Shown here: positions 18,356 to 25,784 of the stretch, piece after piece
Layout: every line of letters begins with the position of its first letter
Position numbering within the stretch: the stretch's first letter is position 1
Source: JAWXUE01 sp044432865
Lineage (GTDB): Bacteria > Bacillota_I > Bacilli_A > Acholeplasmatales > Anaeroplasmataceae
Length of the DNA stretch: 36,949 nt
Direction of reading: 5' to 3'
Assembly (NCBI GenBank): GCA_044432865.1
Contig: JAWXUF010000009.1
Coordinates: 1 to 36,949, forward strand
Program-made: the position numbers and the translations under genes
The notes under the pieces: generated by a model
Told to the model about the DNA's origin: nothing
The model's database searches: none
Seen by the model: only the letters and a program-made list of their open reading frames with translations

Positions 18356-20431
18356 ATGAATAAAAATAATACACCACAAAGAAAAAGATCAAACTTTCTT
18401 GTCTTTGCATTAATTATTGCAATCGGTATAGGAATATTTTATTTCTTTACTGATTTAACTACTGCTTCTACGTATGAATTAAATTCAACACAGTTTGAGA
18501 TTCATTTTGAAGCAGGTGAAATAGATACTATCTACACAAAGCCTTATACTGATAGCCAATACTATGTAACTGGTACTATTACCATCGGTGAAGAAGAATC
18601 ATATTATAATGTTTATTTATTTGATTTTGAAATTGAAATATATAGACAATTAATATCAGAATCAACTCCAGATTCATTGTATTCACATACTACATTAGAA
18701 GCTGGAATTGTTGAAACAAACTATTTAATGTTATTTATAGTAAATGTACTACCGTATGTAATAATGATAGTTATCTTCTTCTTTATCTTTAGAAATATTG
18801 GAGGAAGTAACAATAAAGCAATGGACTTCGGTAAAAATAGAGCTCAATTAAGTAGAGATAAATCTAAAACTTTTAAAGATGTTGCTGGATGTGATGAAGA
18901 GAAAGAGGAATTGGTAGAAATTATCGATTTCCTTAAACATCCTAAAAAATACTCAGATATGGGAGCAAGAATCCCTAAAGGTGTTTTATTAGTAGGTCCT
19001 CCGGGAACTGGTAAAACATTAATTGCTAAAGCAGTTGCTGGAGAAGCTTCAGTTCCATTCTTTAGTATAAGTGGTTCTGACTTCGTAGAAATGTTTGTTG
19101 GGGTTGGAGCAAGTCGTGTAAGAGACTTATTCAAAACAGCAAAAGAAAATGCTCCTTGTATTATTTTCATTGATGAAATTGATGCAGTTGGTAGACAACG
19201 TGGAGCTGGTATGGGTGGAGGAAACGACGAACGTGAACAAACACTTAACCAATTATTAGTTGAAATGGATGGATTTAACGGTCAATCAGGAATCATTATG
19301 ATTGCTGCTACAAATAGACCAGATGTATTAGATCCTGCTTTATTAAGACCAGGACGTTTCGATAGACAAGTAACAATATCTGCACCTGATGTTAAAGGTA
19401 GAGTTGCTGTATTAAAAGTTCATGCAAGAAATAAAAAATTAAACCCTTCTATCGAGTTTGAAGATATCGCACAAAGAATCCCAGGATTTAGTGGTGCAGA
19501 CATTGAAAACTTATTAAATGAATCAGCACTTCTTGCTGCTAGAGATAATAGAAAAATTATTGAATTAACTGATATTGATGAAGCAGTTGATAGAGTAATG
19601 ATGGGTCCTGCTAAAAAATCTAAGAAATTTACTGAAAAAGAACGTAAGATGATTGCACACCATGAAGCTGGTCATGCAGTTATTGGTTTAAAATTAGAAA
19701 ATTCAAATGTTGTTCAAAAAGTTACAATCGTACCAAGAGGAAACGCTGGTGGATATGCATTAATGATGCCTGAGGAAGAAACTTTCCTAGAAACTAAAAC
19801 TTCTTTATTAGATCGTATCACTGGATACTTAGGCGGACGTGTTGCTGAAGAATTAATCTTTGGTGAAGTTACTACTGGTGCACATAATGACTTCCAACAA
19901 GCTACTAAAATTGCAAGAGCAATGGTTACAGAATATGGTATGAGTTCATTAGGACCTGTACAGTATGAAGGAAACACTGGTTCTGTATTCTTAGGTAGAG
20001 ATTATGGAAAAGAGAAAAACTTCTCAAATCAATTAGCACATGATATCGATTTAGAAGTAAGAAAAATTATTGATGAATGTTATGCTATCGCTAAAAAAAC
20101 TTTAGAAGATAACAAACAACTTCTTCTTAATATTGCAGATTACTTATTAAAAATTGAAACTCTTACTAAACAAGATATTCTTGAAATTGATGCTACAGGA
20201 AAATTAAAATGGTATGCTGAAAAATTAGTAAAAGATCAAGAAGAAAAAGAACGCAAAGCACTAGAAGCAAAAGCTGCAAGTGAAAGAGCGATCGAAGATG
20301 CTAAAAGATTAGAACAAGAAGCATTAGACGCTAAAGCTGAAATTGAAGCACAAAAACTTGAAGATGAGAAAGAAGAATTTGTAAATGAATCTGCTCCTCG
20401 TCATTCAATTGAAGATGAAGAAAACGAATAA
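18356..20431 (+). CDS. ftsH: Membrane ATP-dependent zinc protease FtsH
   Basis: 691 residues. Two membrane segments (about 13-33 and 124-147) flank an extracytoplasmic domain. The AAA domain has Walker A GPPGTGKT (214-221), Walker B IIFIDEIDAVG, and the second-region-of-homology run ATNRPDVLDPALLRPGRFDRQ. The zinc protease site is HEAGH (about 436-440), with the third ligand acid downstream. The C-terminal 60 residues are a charged, Lys/Glu/Ala-rich helix. FtsH degrades unassembled membrane proteins and short-lived regulators, and in Bacillus also affects sporulation. AAGGACGTGA precedes the ATG. hpt is 12 bases upstream, and rqcP overlaps the stop by one base. Confidence 0.96.
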   Translation: MNKNNTPQRKRSNFLVFALIIAIGIGIFYFFTDLTTASTYELNSTQFEIHFEAGEIDTIYTKPYTDSQYYVTGTITIGEEESYYNVYLFDFEIEIYRQLISESTPDSLYSHTTLEAGIVETNYLMLFIVNVLPYVIMIVIFFFIFRNIGGSNNKAMDFGKNRAQLSRDKSKTFKDVAGCDEEKEELVEIIDFLKHPKKYSDMGARIPKGVLLVGPPGTGKTLIAKAVAGEASVPFFSISGSDFVEMFVGVGASRVRDLFKTAKENAPCIIFIDEIDAVGRQRGAGMGGGNDEREQTLNQLLVEMDGFNGQSGIIMIAATNRPDVLDPALLRPGRFDRQVTISAPDVKGRVAVLKVHARNKKLNPSIEFEDIAQRIPGFSGADIENLLNESALLAARDNRKIIELTDIDEAVDRVMMGPAKKSKKFTEKERKMIAHHEAGHAVIGLKLENSNVVQKVTIVPRGNAGGYALMMPEEETFLETKTSLLDRITGYLGGRVAEELIFGEVTTGAHNDFQQATKIARAMVTEYGMSSLGPVQYEGNTGSVFLGRDYGKEKNFSNQLAHDIDLEVRKIIDECYAIAKKTLEDNKQLLLNIADYLLKIETLTKQDILEIDATGKLKWYAEKLVKDQEEKERKALEAKAASERAIEDAKRLEQEALDAKAEIEAQKLEDEKEEFVNESAPRHSIEDEENE

Positions 20432-20673
20432 TGAGATTAGATAAGTATTTAAAAGTATCTAGGATTATTAAAAGACGTACCATTGCTAAAGAAGTTTCTG
20501 AAAAAGAAAGAGTTTTAGTTAATGATAAAATTGTTAAGCCGAGTTATCAAGTAAAGATTAATGATATTATTACAATAGAGTTTGGTAATAAACAATTTAA
20601 ATGTAAAGTTTTATCTTTAGATGAATACGCTAAAAAAGATACAGCAAAAGAAATGTTTGAAGTATTAGAATAA
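20431..20673 (+). CDS. rqcP: S4-domain protein RqcP (YabO)
   Basis: 80 residues, almost entirely one S4 RNA-binding domain: MRLDKYLKVSRIIKRRTIAKE, then VLVNDKIVKPSYQVKINDII. RqcP binds the 50S subunit and helps RqcH add alanine tails to stalled nascent chains. The ATG shares its A with the TAA of ftsH (TAATG), indicating coupled translation. In B. subtilis rqcP (yabO) is followed directly by yabP; here yabP is 4.3 kb further on. A strong terminator follows at once, ending the tilS-hpt-ftsH-rqcP operon. Confidence 0.9.
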   Translation: MRLDKYLKVSRIIKRRTIAKEVSEKERVLVNDKIVKPSYQVKINDIITIEFGNKQFKCKVLSLDEYAKKDTAKEMFEVLE

Positions 20674-20707
20674 AAAAATGGTTCTCTTAATTGAGAACCA
20701 TTTTTTT
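20672..20707. terminator. Terminator of the rqcP operon, bidirectional
   Basis: A 15-bp stem, seven A then TGGTTCTC (20672-20686) with 20693-20707, loop TTAATT. It begins within the rqcP stop codon. Read leftward, it also terminates the lipoprotein gene at 20745-21341. Confidence 0.95.
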
Positions 20708-20744
20708 ATTTATATTTAAATATTTGTTGTAACTAAAAGATTTT

Positions 20745-21341
20745 CTATACTTCTATTTCAGGAAGTGTTACTGATGTTTTTCCAATATTATATATTTTAG
20801 CATCTCTTAATTTTACAGTTGTTACTTCGCCAGATGTTGTTACTTTTTCTTCATTAACTTCAATAACTATAGATTCAATAGATATATTTATTGTATATGT
20901 TATAGTGCTTTCATAAAAGGTATTACTTGAATTAACCTGATACATCCATGTACCATTACTATCATAAAAATCATCTACTTCTATGTCACTAGGAATAACT
21001 TCTTTTAATAATGTAGAAGGAAGAAAATCGTTAAATCCATACACTAAAGAAAAAAGCCACTCACCTTTATCAAATGTATATTTTGCGTGTGACACACCAT
21101 TAAAGTAATAATACAATTCCTCATCAAATCTAGTTTGATAATATTTATCACCTTCTGTTTTAATCGAATATTTATCCTTGATTGTTCCATTAGAATATTC
21201 TTTAAAATCAAAAGTAAAATTATCAATTGAATCGTTAGCAAATTCTTCATAGAACTCTTGTAGTGTGTAATGAACTTTTGATGATGATGCACAACCTGTT
21301 AAACCTATTAAAAATACTAATACTAAAATTATTTTTTTCAT
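20745..21341 (-). CDS. Small lipoprotein, paralogue A of a five-member cluster
   Basis: 198 residues. The lipoprotein signal has lipobox LTGC (Cys about 17). The mature part is beta-rich, polar and aromatic, with a strand-by-strand pattern (KDKYSIKTEGDKYYQ, GTWMYQVN, STITYTINI) and ends in YNIGKTSVTLPEIEV. The G-x-T/S-V-T-L-P ending is shared with the lipoproteins at 21444, 22740, 23484 and 24310. No enzymatic motif. The general shape recalls lipid-carrier lipoproteins of the LolA/LppX type, but that is a guess from pattern only. AAGGAAAT ribosome-binding site; own promoter at 21372-21400. Confidence 0.75.
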   Translation of the reverse strand: MKKIILVLVFLIGLTGCASSSKVHYTLQEFYEEFANDSIDNFTFDFKEYSNGTIKDKYSIKTEGDKYYQTRFDEELYYYFNGVSHAKYTFDKGEWLFSLVYGFNDFLPSTLLKEVIPSDIEVDDFYDSNGTWMYQVNSSNTFYESTITYTINISIESIVIEVNEEKVTTSGEVTTVKLRDAKIYNIGKTSVTLPEIEV

Positions 21342-21371
21342 ATTTATTTCCTTACTTATTATATTAACCTA

Positions 21372-21400
21372 ATTATAAAATATACAGCAATCTAATTCAA
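21372..21400 (-). promoter_or_regulatory. Sigma-A promoter of lipoprotein A
   Basis: Leftward TTGAAT (21400-21395), 17-base spacer, TATAAT (21377-21372), about 30 bases before the ATG. Confidence 0.75.
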
Positions 21401-21438
21401 TAAAAAAATCTGAGAAATAATTAAATTATTTCTCAGAT
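21401..21438 (-). terminator. Terminator of lipoprotein B gene
   Basis: A stem of up to 14-15 bp, ATCTGAGAAATAATT (21408-21422) with 21424-21438, followed leftward by seven T. It touches the -35 box of the next promoter. Confidence 0.9.
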
Positions 21439-21443
21439 ATAAA

Positions 21444-22055
21444 TTATGCTAATAAAGCTGGAGTTGCATTAGCAGGTAATGTAACTACTGTTGTCCCAAC
21501 ATTAGAAACAGCTAATGACATATATTCACCCATACCTTCAATACTTACTGCCATTTTAACAGAACCATCAGCATTGAATGTAATAGTTGTAGTATAAGTT
21601 GTACCATCTTCCTCTTCTTCAACAACCCATTGATTATTTACATAATCAAATAATTCAACATCTAATTCAGAAAATTCTTTAAATGCATCTGTAAATTCTG
21701 TAACATCTAATGCATCAGTTGCATCAATTTCTTGAACATACCAAACATCTTCTAATTTATTATAAGCATAATATTTAGAATCTTTATATTCTTGAAAGTA
21801 AGTTTCTTCAAGTACTTCTGAAGTTGTTGGATCAGACATCATAATATCTGCTTGAATTTTATTTGAATCTGTTGCAACTGTCATATTTATCATTCCCATC
21901 ATAGAAATATCTAAAGTTGAGTTTTCTACTAATTCAGTTGAACCCATTAATGCAAAGAAATCAGTTAATTCTTCTCTATTTGTTCCTTCATTTAAACAAC
22001 CTGTTAATCCTGTTGCTGCAATTCCTACAGCGGCTAAAGCTAATAATTTTTTCAT
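21444..22055 (-). CDS. Small lipoprotein, paralogue B
   Basis: 203 residues. Signal MKKLLALAAVGIAATGLTGC has lipobox LTGC. The mature protein is acidic and beta-rich: an N-terminal helix-like stretch, ETYFQEYKDSKYYAYN, VWYVQEIDATDA, WVVEEEEDGTTYTTTI, and SNVGTTVVTLPAN near the end. The GTTVVTLP ending links it to its neighbours. The frame is open to an ATG at 22073, but AGAGGAAGTAAT directly precedes the ATG at 22055, where the lipoprotein signal begins. Own promoter and terminator, so it is transcribed alone. Function unknown. Confidence 0.75.
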   Translation of the reverse strand: MKKLLALAAVGIAATGLTGCLNEGTNREELTDFFALMGSTELVENSTLDISMMGMINMTVATDSNKIQADIMMSDPTTSEVLEETYFQEYKDSKYYAYNKLEDVWYVQEIDATDALDVTEFTDAFKEFSELDVELFDYVNNQWVVEEEEDGTTYTTTITFNADGSVKMAVSIEGMGEYMSLAVSNVGTTVVTLPANATPALLA

Positions 22056-22086
22056 ATTACTTCCTCTTTTCATTTTTTATACGACC

Positions 22087-22095
22087 ATTATAACA
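22087..22095 (-). promoter_or_regulatory. Extended -10 promoter of lipoprotein B
   Basis: Leftward TGTTATAAT, about 32 bases before the start at 22055; no good -35 at 16-18 bases. Confidence 0.6.
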
Positions 22096-22139
22096 CATAT
22101 TTAGAAAACATAAAACAATATTCGACAAAAATAGTTATA

Positions 22140-22646
22140 CTAATATTTTTCGAAATGAACTTTGCTTTCATCAAATCTATCAACAAACTTATTAGCATCA
22201 GTATCCAATGGATATCCTACCGCTAATACACAATAAGGTTTAACACCTTCTGGCAAGTTAAATAAATTTGAAACAAAAGACATTCTATCTTCATGAGGAG
22301 CGCAACCTAACCATACAGCTCCTAAACCTTGATTAACTGCTTCCAATAAAATATTTTGTGAAACACATCCTAAATCTTGTTGCCACATAACTGGTGCTTT
22401 CATCTTAGATTCATTACCAAGTACAACAATAACAAAGTCGCATAGTTCTACTAACTTACCACCTTGTTTAAATTCAGATAATTTAACTCTAGTCTCTTTA
22501 TCTTTTACAACAATAAATTCATGAGATTGTTGATTCATAGAACTTGGAGCTTGCATACCAGCTTTTAATAAATTCATTATTTTTTCTTGTTCTACTTCTT
22601 TATCACTAAATTTTCTAACACTTCGTCTTGTAAAAATATTATTCAT
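22140..22646 (-). CDS. Nitroreductase-family protein
   Basis: 168 residues, FMN-dependent nitroreductase fold. TRRSVRKFSDKEV at the N-terminus (FMN phosphate-binding arginines), QAPSSMNQQSHEFIVV, the dimer and substrate region, and LGAVWLGCAPHE near the C-terminus are typical. Family members use NAD(P)H to reduce nitro groups, quinones or other small electrophiles; the natural substrate is unknown. It stands alone among the lipoprotein genes, with its own GGAG site. No terminator hairpin follows before the promoter of lipoprotein B. Confidence 0.88.
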   Translation of the reverse strand: MNNIFTRRSVRKFSDKEVEQEKIMNLLKAGMQAPSSMNQQSHEFIVVKDKETRVKLSEFKQGGKLVELCDFVIVVLGNESKMKAPVMWQQDLGCVSQNILLEAVNQGLGAVWLGCAPHEDRMSFVSNLFNLPEGVKPYCVLAVGYPLDTDANKFVDRFDESKVHFEKY

Positions 22647-22698
22647 AACATCATTCTCCTTTAATTATTAATATTATATATTATTTATAATTAAATAA

Positions 22699-22730
22699 AA
22701 AGAAAAACACTACTATAAAAGTAGTGTTTT
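22699..22730 (-). terminator. Terminator of lipoprotein C gene
   Basis: An 11-bp stem, AAAACACTACT (22704-22714) with 22720-22730, five-base loop, T-rich leftward tail, ten bases after the stop. Confidence 0.88.
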
Positions 22731-22739
22731 GTAGTTTAA

Positions 22740-23351
22740 TTAAGCAACTGTTGGTAATGTAACTGAAGCTTTTCCAAAAGCATAACATTTAATTATTAAG
22801 TCATCAGTAGTTACCGATACACCCTCATCTACATAAGTCGTTGAGAAAATAACTTCAAATGCACCATCTGTAAAAATCATAGTAATAGTTTCTGTATAAT
22901 CACCATAATAAGGATCTGATACATCATTAGAATATAACCAATCACCATTTTCTTGTTTAACGAAATCAGTTGCAGTTATTTCTTCAAAGAAACTTTCTGA
23001 CTCAGAATTTTCATAATCTACGCTTTCCGCTAACCAGTTACCAGATGCATCTTGAGTATAAGTAGTTTGTTTATCACCTTTAATTTCCATAAAATTAACT
23101 TCTGTACTTGAAACACCGGCATATGTTGTTGTAACTTCCGTTTTCGATTTTGAGTAATCAATTTCAGATGTAGAAACAATTTTTGCACCCCAAAAATCCA
23201 TAGTCATATCCGTAAAACAATTAACTTCTTCTTTTTCAAAAAAATCCATCACTCCTTGAACTGTTGTTGGAGCTGATTCACTTGTATTAAGACATCCTGT
23301 TAAACTAAATGCTGCACCTACTGCGCAAGCTGTTGCTAAAAATCTTTTCAT
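22740..23351 (-). CDS. Small lipoprotein, paralogue C
   Basis: 203 residues. Signal MKRFLATACAVGAAFSLTGC is nearly the same as that of paralogue E, which suggests duplication. The mature protein has a short helix (VMDFFEKEEVNCFTDMTMD), repeated beta strands (STEVNFMEIKGDKQTTYTQD, GDWLYSN, YTETITMIFTDG) and ends FGKASVTLPTVA. The GDW/NW plus TETITM pattern matches paralogues A, B and E in order. Ribosome-binding site AAAGAGGAT; own promoter and terminator. No known functional motif. Confidence 0.75.
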   Translation of the reverse strand: MKRFLATACAVGAAFSLTGCLNTSESAPTTVQGVMDFFEKEEVNCFTDMTMDFWGAKIVSTSEIDYSKSKTEVTTTYAGVSSTEVNFMEIKGDKQTTYTQDASGNWLAESVDYENSESESFFEEITATDFVKQENGDWLYSNDVSDPYYGDYTETITMIFTDGAFEVIFSTTYVDEGVSVTTDDLIIKCYAFGKASVTLPTVA

Positions 23352-23390
23352 ATTTTTATCCTCTTTCCATTGGGTTTGCCAATTTAGTTT

Positions 23391-23418
23391 ATTTTAATGC
23401 ATAATCTATTTTTTTCAA
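23391..23418 (-). promoter_or_regulatory. Promoter of lipoprotein C
   Basis: Leftward TTGAAA (23418-23413), 16-base spacer, TAAAAT (23396-23391), 40 bases before the ATG. Confidence 0.5.
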
Positions 23419-23483
23419 CATTTTTTTACAAATATCGACAATATTTAATTTAAAATACACATTAAATAAACATTTTCTCAAAT

Positions 23484-24047
23484 CTATTCAAAATTTGGTA
23501 GTGAGATTGTTACATTTCCAAATTGTGATAATTCAATTACAGTTCCTAGTACTGTCATTGATACAACTTCTTGATTAGTATCAATTAACATTATTATTCC
23601 TGTTTCTTGAATTTTTGTTAAATTTAATGAAAATATTCCAGCTAAGAAATTAAAATCATTAAATTCAAGATTAAGTGGATCCGACTCAACAAATACACTT
23701 ACTGTTTTGTCCCATACATCATTGTTTTTTGTGTATGAAGTTTTAAAACCATCTTCTGTAATAGCGTAATATTCAATGTAAGAAGTTAATTCTCCATCAT
23801 ACATCGCAGTTATTACTGAATGTTCTACGTTATCAGAGTAATATTTAACTTCTTCATAAACAATGTTTGTATCGTTTAATGTCATTGAAGTAACACTAAC
23901 TTCTTTATGATTAAATTCTGTTCCATTTACATATGGAATAATTTTTTCAAATGTTGCAATTTGAGAGTCTGCTGGGACACTCGTAAAACAACCTGTTAAA
24001 CTAATCGTAGAACATACTGCACATGATAAAGCTATTAATTTCTTCAT
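23484..24047 (-). CDS. Small lipoprotein, paralogue D, behind a Mn2+-type riboswitch
   Basis: 187 residues, the shortest of the five. The signal ends in the lipobox LTGC. The mature part is beta-rich and ends QFGNVTISLPNFE, a diverged form of the shared ending. It lacks obvious metal ligands (no His/Cys cluster; one NHKE). It is the only paralogue preceded by a long leader: promoter at 24252-24280, aptamer at 24158-24245, terminator at 24119-24167, then about 70 bases to the ATG, containing another weak stem around GGCC. Ribosome-binding site AGAAGGAAT. Expression is thus expected to respond to Mn2+. No clear terminator follows. Its biochemical role is unknown. Confidence 0.75.
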   Translation of the reverse strand: MKKLIALSCAVCSTISLTGCFTSVPADSQIATFEKIIPYVNGTEFNHKEVSVTSMTLNDTNIVYEEVKYYSDNVEHSVITAMYDGELTSYIEYYAITEDGFKTSYTKNNDVWDKTVSVFVESDPLNLEFNDFNFLAGIFSLNLTKIQETGIIMLIDTNQEVVSMTVLGTVIELSQFGNVTISLPNFE

Positions 24048-24118
24048 AAATATTCCTTCTTTCTTCTTAAGTAACTAATTGGCCAGATACATTACTTAAT
24101 TGTTTTAATTTAAGAAAA

Positions 24119-24167
24119 TAAAAAAAGACTTAAGTATAGTTAAAAATATAACTATTACTTAAGTCTT
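24119..24167 (-). terminator. Riboswitch expression-platform terminator
   Basis: An 18-bp leftward hairpin (24125-24136 with 24156-24167, 24137-24142 with 24149-24154, one bulge, loop of six) followed by a run of T. Its 5' arm contains CTTAAG (24163-24158), which is also the 3' strand of the aptamer closing stem, so the two structures exclude each other. Confidence 0.9.
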
Positions 24168-24245
24168 GAATATTACTTCACATCCGAACTTTCGTTGTAC
24201 TGACGAATGTGAAACCACTGTAATGGAATTCTACTCCCTTAAATC
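24158..24245 (-). promoter_or_regulatory. yybP-ykoY-type (manganese) riboswitch
   Basis: Read leftward from 24245. The closing stem is TTTAAG (24243-24238) with CTTAAG (24163-24158). The first conserved loop reads GGAGTAG. A short hairpin, CCAT...GTGG, follows. A longer stem, TTCACATT / GATGTGAA, carries CGTCA, four bases, a GAAA-capped hairpin, and CGG. Finally CAAGA lies just before the 3' closing strand. GGAGUAG, CGUCA...GAAA...CGG and CAAGA are the invariant pieces of the yybP-ykoY Mn2+ riboswitch (RF00080). The fourth helix of some members is missing here, replaced by a short linker. Ligand binding would hold the closing stem and block the terminator, an ON switch, as usual for this class. 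Identification is from remembered consensus; no covariance search was run. Confidence 0.8.
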
Positions 24246-24251
24246 AATATA

Positions 24252-24280
24252 AGTATACATCAAATTACAATATTTGTCAA
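24252..24280 (-). promoter_or_regulatory. Strong sigma-A promoter of the riboswitch-lipoprotein D unit
   Basis: Leftward TTGACA (24280-24275), 17-base spacer, TATACT (24257-24252). The predicted transcription start is about 24245, exactly where the aptamer begins. Confidence 0.88.
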
Positions 24281-24309
24281 CACTTATGTATATATATTGC
24301 ATTATAGTC

Positions 24310-24921
24310 TTAGATAGTTGGTAATACTACTGTAGTTGTACCTGTATTAGAGAATGAAATAGTCATATATTCATATGTCATAAATAAGAACGCTGTAGAT
24401 AATGTTAACGTCGGATTATTATATTCATCAAATTCAACTTTACAAATATATGTGAAGCTTTGATCATCAACTGTTTCTTTAACTTCTAAATGCCAATATT
24501 CACCTGTGAAAATAAAATCTTCAGCAACTAAATAATCCATATTGAAAATCATTGAATCTTTTAATGTTGAACCATCAGTATCAAACTCTTCAAATGACCA
24601 AGCATCATCTTTATAATAATATTGAATACTTTTTCCATCTTTAAATTCTTCGTAATATGTTTCATCTTTTGAACTAGACTTAATATCTACCCTAGTTAAA
24701 TTACCATCAATAGCCATTGTGTATGTAACTTCTTCACCAGCATCATCCATTATCATAGTCATTGTTGTATTTAAGGCATCATCTGTCATCCAAAAAACAA
24801 AATCATCTAATTGTTCTTGTTGTTCTGTTGTTGCTGGAACTGCAGTTGGAGTATAACTAAAACATCCTGTTAAACTAAACGCCGCTCCTAATGTACATAT
24901 CGTTGCTAATAATCTTTTCAT
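24310..24921 (-). CDS. Small lipoprotein, paralogue E
   Basis: 203 residues. Signal MKRLLATICTLGAAFSLTGC is close to that of paralogue C. The mature protein begins with a Pro/Thr-rich linker, then DDFVFWMTDDALNTTMTMIM, TYTMAIDGNLTRVDIKSS, ETYYEEFKDGKSIQYY, WSFEEFDTDGS and YWHLEVKETV, and ends FSNTGTTTVVLPTI. YYEEFKDGKSIQYYYKDDAWSFEE lines up with paralogue B (YFQEYKDSKYYAYNKLEDVWYVQE). TGTTATAAT at about 24956 leftward is a likely extended -10. No terminator lies between it and the promoter of paralogue D, so readthrough into the riboswitch leader is possible. Confidence 0.75.
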   Translation of the reverse strand: MKRLLATICTLGAAFSLTGCFSYTPTAVPATTEQQEQLDDFVFWMTDDALNTTMTMIMDDAGEEVTYTMAIDGNLTRVDIKSSSKDETYYEEFKDGKSIQYYYKDDAWSFEEFDTDGSTLKDSMIFNMDYLVAEDFIFTGEYWHLEVKETVDDQSFTYICKVEFDEYNNPTLTLSTAFLFMTYEYMTISFSNTGTTTVVLPTI

Positions 24922-24992
24922 ATTATAAATCTCCTATTCATATTTTATTATATTATAACATTTTTTTACAAAAAATAATATATACAAAACAG

Positions 24993-25021
24993 TAATAATA
25001 TAATAATTGGTTACATATAAT
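24993..25021 (+). promoter_or_regulatory. Candidate sigma-E promoter of yabPQ
   Basis: TAATAAT (24993-24999), 14-base spacer, CATATAAT (25014-25021), the latter differing by one base from the mother-cell sigma-E -10 consensus CATACAAT. yabP and yabQ of B. subtilis are sigma-E genes. Chance matches are likely in AT-rich DNA. Confidence 0.4.
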
Positions 25022-25036
25022 TAAATGGTGATAGAA

Positions 25037-25291
25037 ATGGATAAAAGTATAATTACACTTTCTAATAAAGAACATTTAGTTATTTCAGGTGTAAATAAAA
25101 TTATTGGGTTTGATGAAAATCATTTCAATGTAGATACAGTATTAGGTACATTACTTATCAAAGGAAGTGGACTTGAAATGAAGAATTTACATATTGAGAA
25201 CAAATTATTAGAAATTAATGGTACAATTACAAGTTTGAATTATGATGAAATTAAAGTTAATAATACATTCTTAAAAAAGTTATTTAAATGA
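25037..25291 (+). CDS. yabP: Sporulation protein YabP
   Basis: 84 residues. The YabP family pattern is clear: ITLSNKEHLVISGVNKIIGFD, then VDTVLGTLLIKGSGLEMKNL, then LEINGTITSLNYDE. YabP is a small spore-formation protein made in the mother cell; its biochemical role is poorly defined. The frame is open to an ATG at 25025, but GGTGAT at 25027-25032 serves the ATG at 25037. The stop is TGA (25289-25291), overlapping the yabQ ATG as ATGA. The yabP-yabQ pair is as in B. subtilis, but the usual left neighbour rqcP is separated from it by the lipoprotein cluster. Confidence 0.88.
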   Translation: MDKSIITLSNKEHLVISGVNKIIGFDENHFNVDTVLGTLLIKGSGLEMKNLHIENKLLEINGTITSLNYDEIKVNNTFLKKLFK

Positions 25292-25746
25292 CAGATCCAT
25301 ACTTAGACTTATATTTTTGTATTATTAACTTTATTTGTGGAATCTTCTTCTTTATTATTTATTATGGGATTATTTTAATTGAAAATAAAAAAAATAAATA
25401 TATAATATATTTTTTAGATTTTTTCGCTGTGATAATTTCTGGTATTATATATCTAATAATATTAGATTCAAATAAGATACAATTTAATTTATATTTTATT
25501 TTCTTTATTGGTCTTGGATACTTTCTTGGATTTAAGTTATTTATGAAACAATTGAAAATATCATATCATATTACTAATACAATATTTTCATATTTATTTA
25601 ATAAGATAAAAATCGTTTTAAGATGGCTTATTAGTATACCATTACTAAATGTTGTAATAAAATTCATAAAAGTAAGAATAATTAAATATAAGATAAAGAG
25701 AGTAATTAAAAAATTTAATAACAAGGTAGTAAATAAGAATGAATAA
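25288..25746 (+). CDS. yabQ: Spore cortex protein YabQ
   Basis: 152 residues. Four hydrophobic segments (about 8-30, 39-57, 65-84 and a weaker one near 105-125) followed by a very basic C-terminal tail. Sequence similarity to YabQ is weak by eye. The call rests on topology, length, and translational coupling (ATGA overlap) to yabP, its constant partner. In B. subtilis YabQ is a mother-cell membrane protein around the forespore, required for cortex formation. A terminator follows immediately. Confidence 0.8.
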   Translation: MTDPYLDLYFCIINFICGIFFFIIYYGIILIENKKNKYIIYFLDFFAVIISGIIYLIILDSNKIQFNLYFIFFIGLGYFLGFKLFMKQLKISYHITNTIFSYLFNKIKIVLRWLISIPLLNVVIKFIKVRIIKYKIKRVIKKFNNKVVNKNE

Positions 25747-25784
25747 AGGTTCTAGTGATTATTTAAAATTACTAGGACTTTTTA
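25745..25784 (+). terminator. Terminator of yabPQ
   Basis: A 15-bp stem with two wobbles and one bulge (25745-25760 with 25767-25781), loop of six, followed by T-rich sequence. Confidence 0.8.

Noticed and set aside
18844..19170. 108-codon open frame on the minus strand
   Set aside because: Antisense to the conserved AAA domain of ftsH; coding constraint of FtsH explains it.
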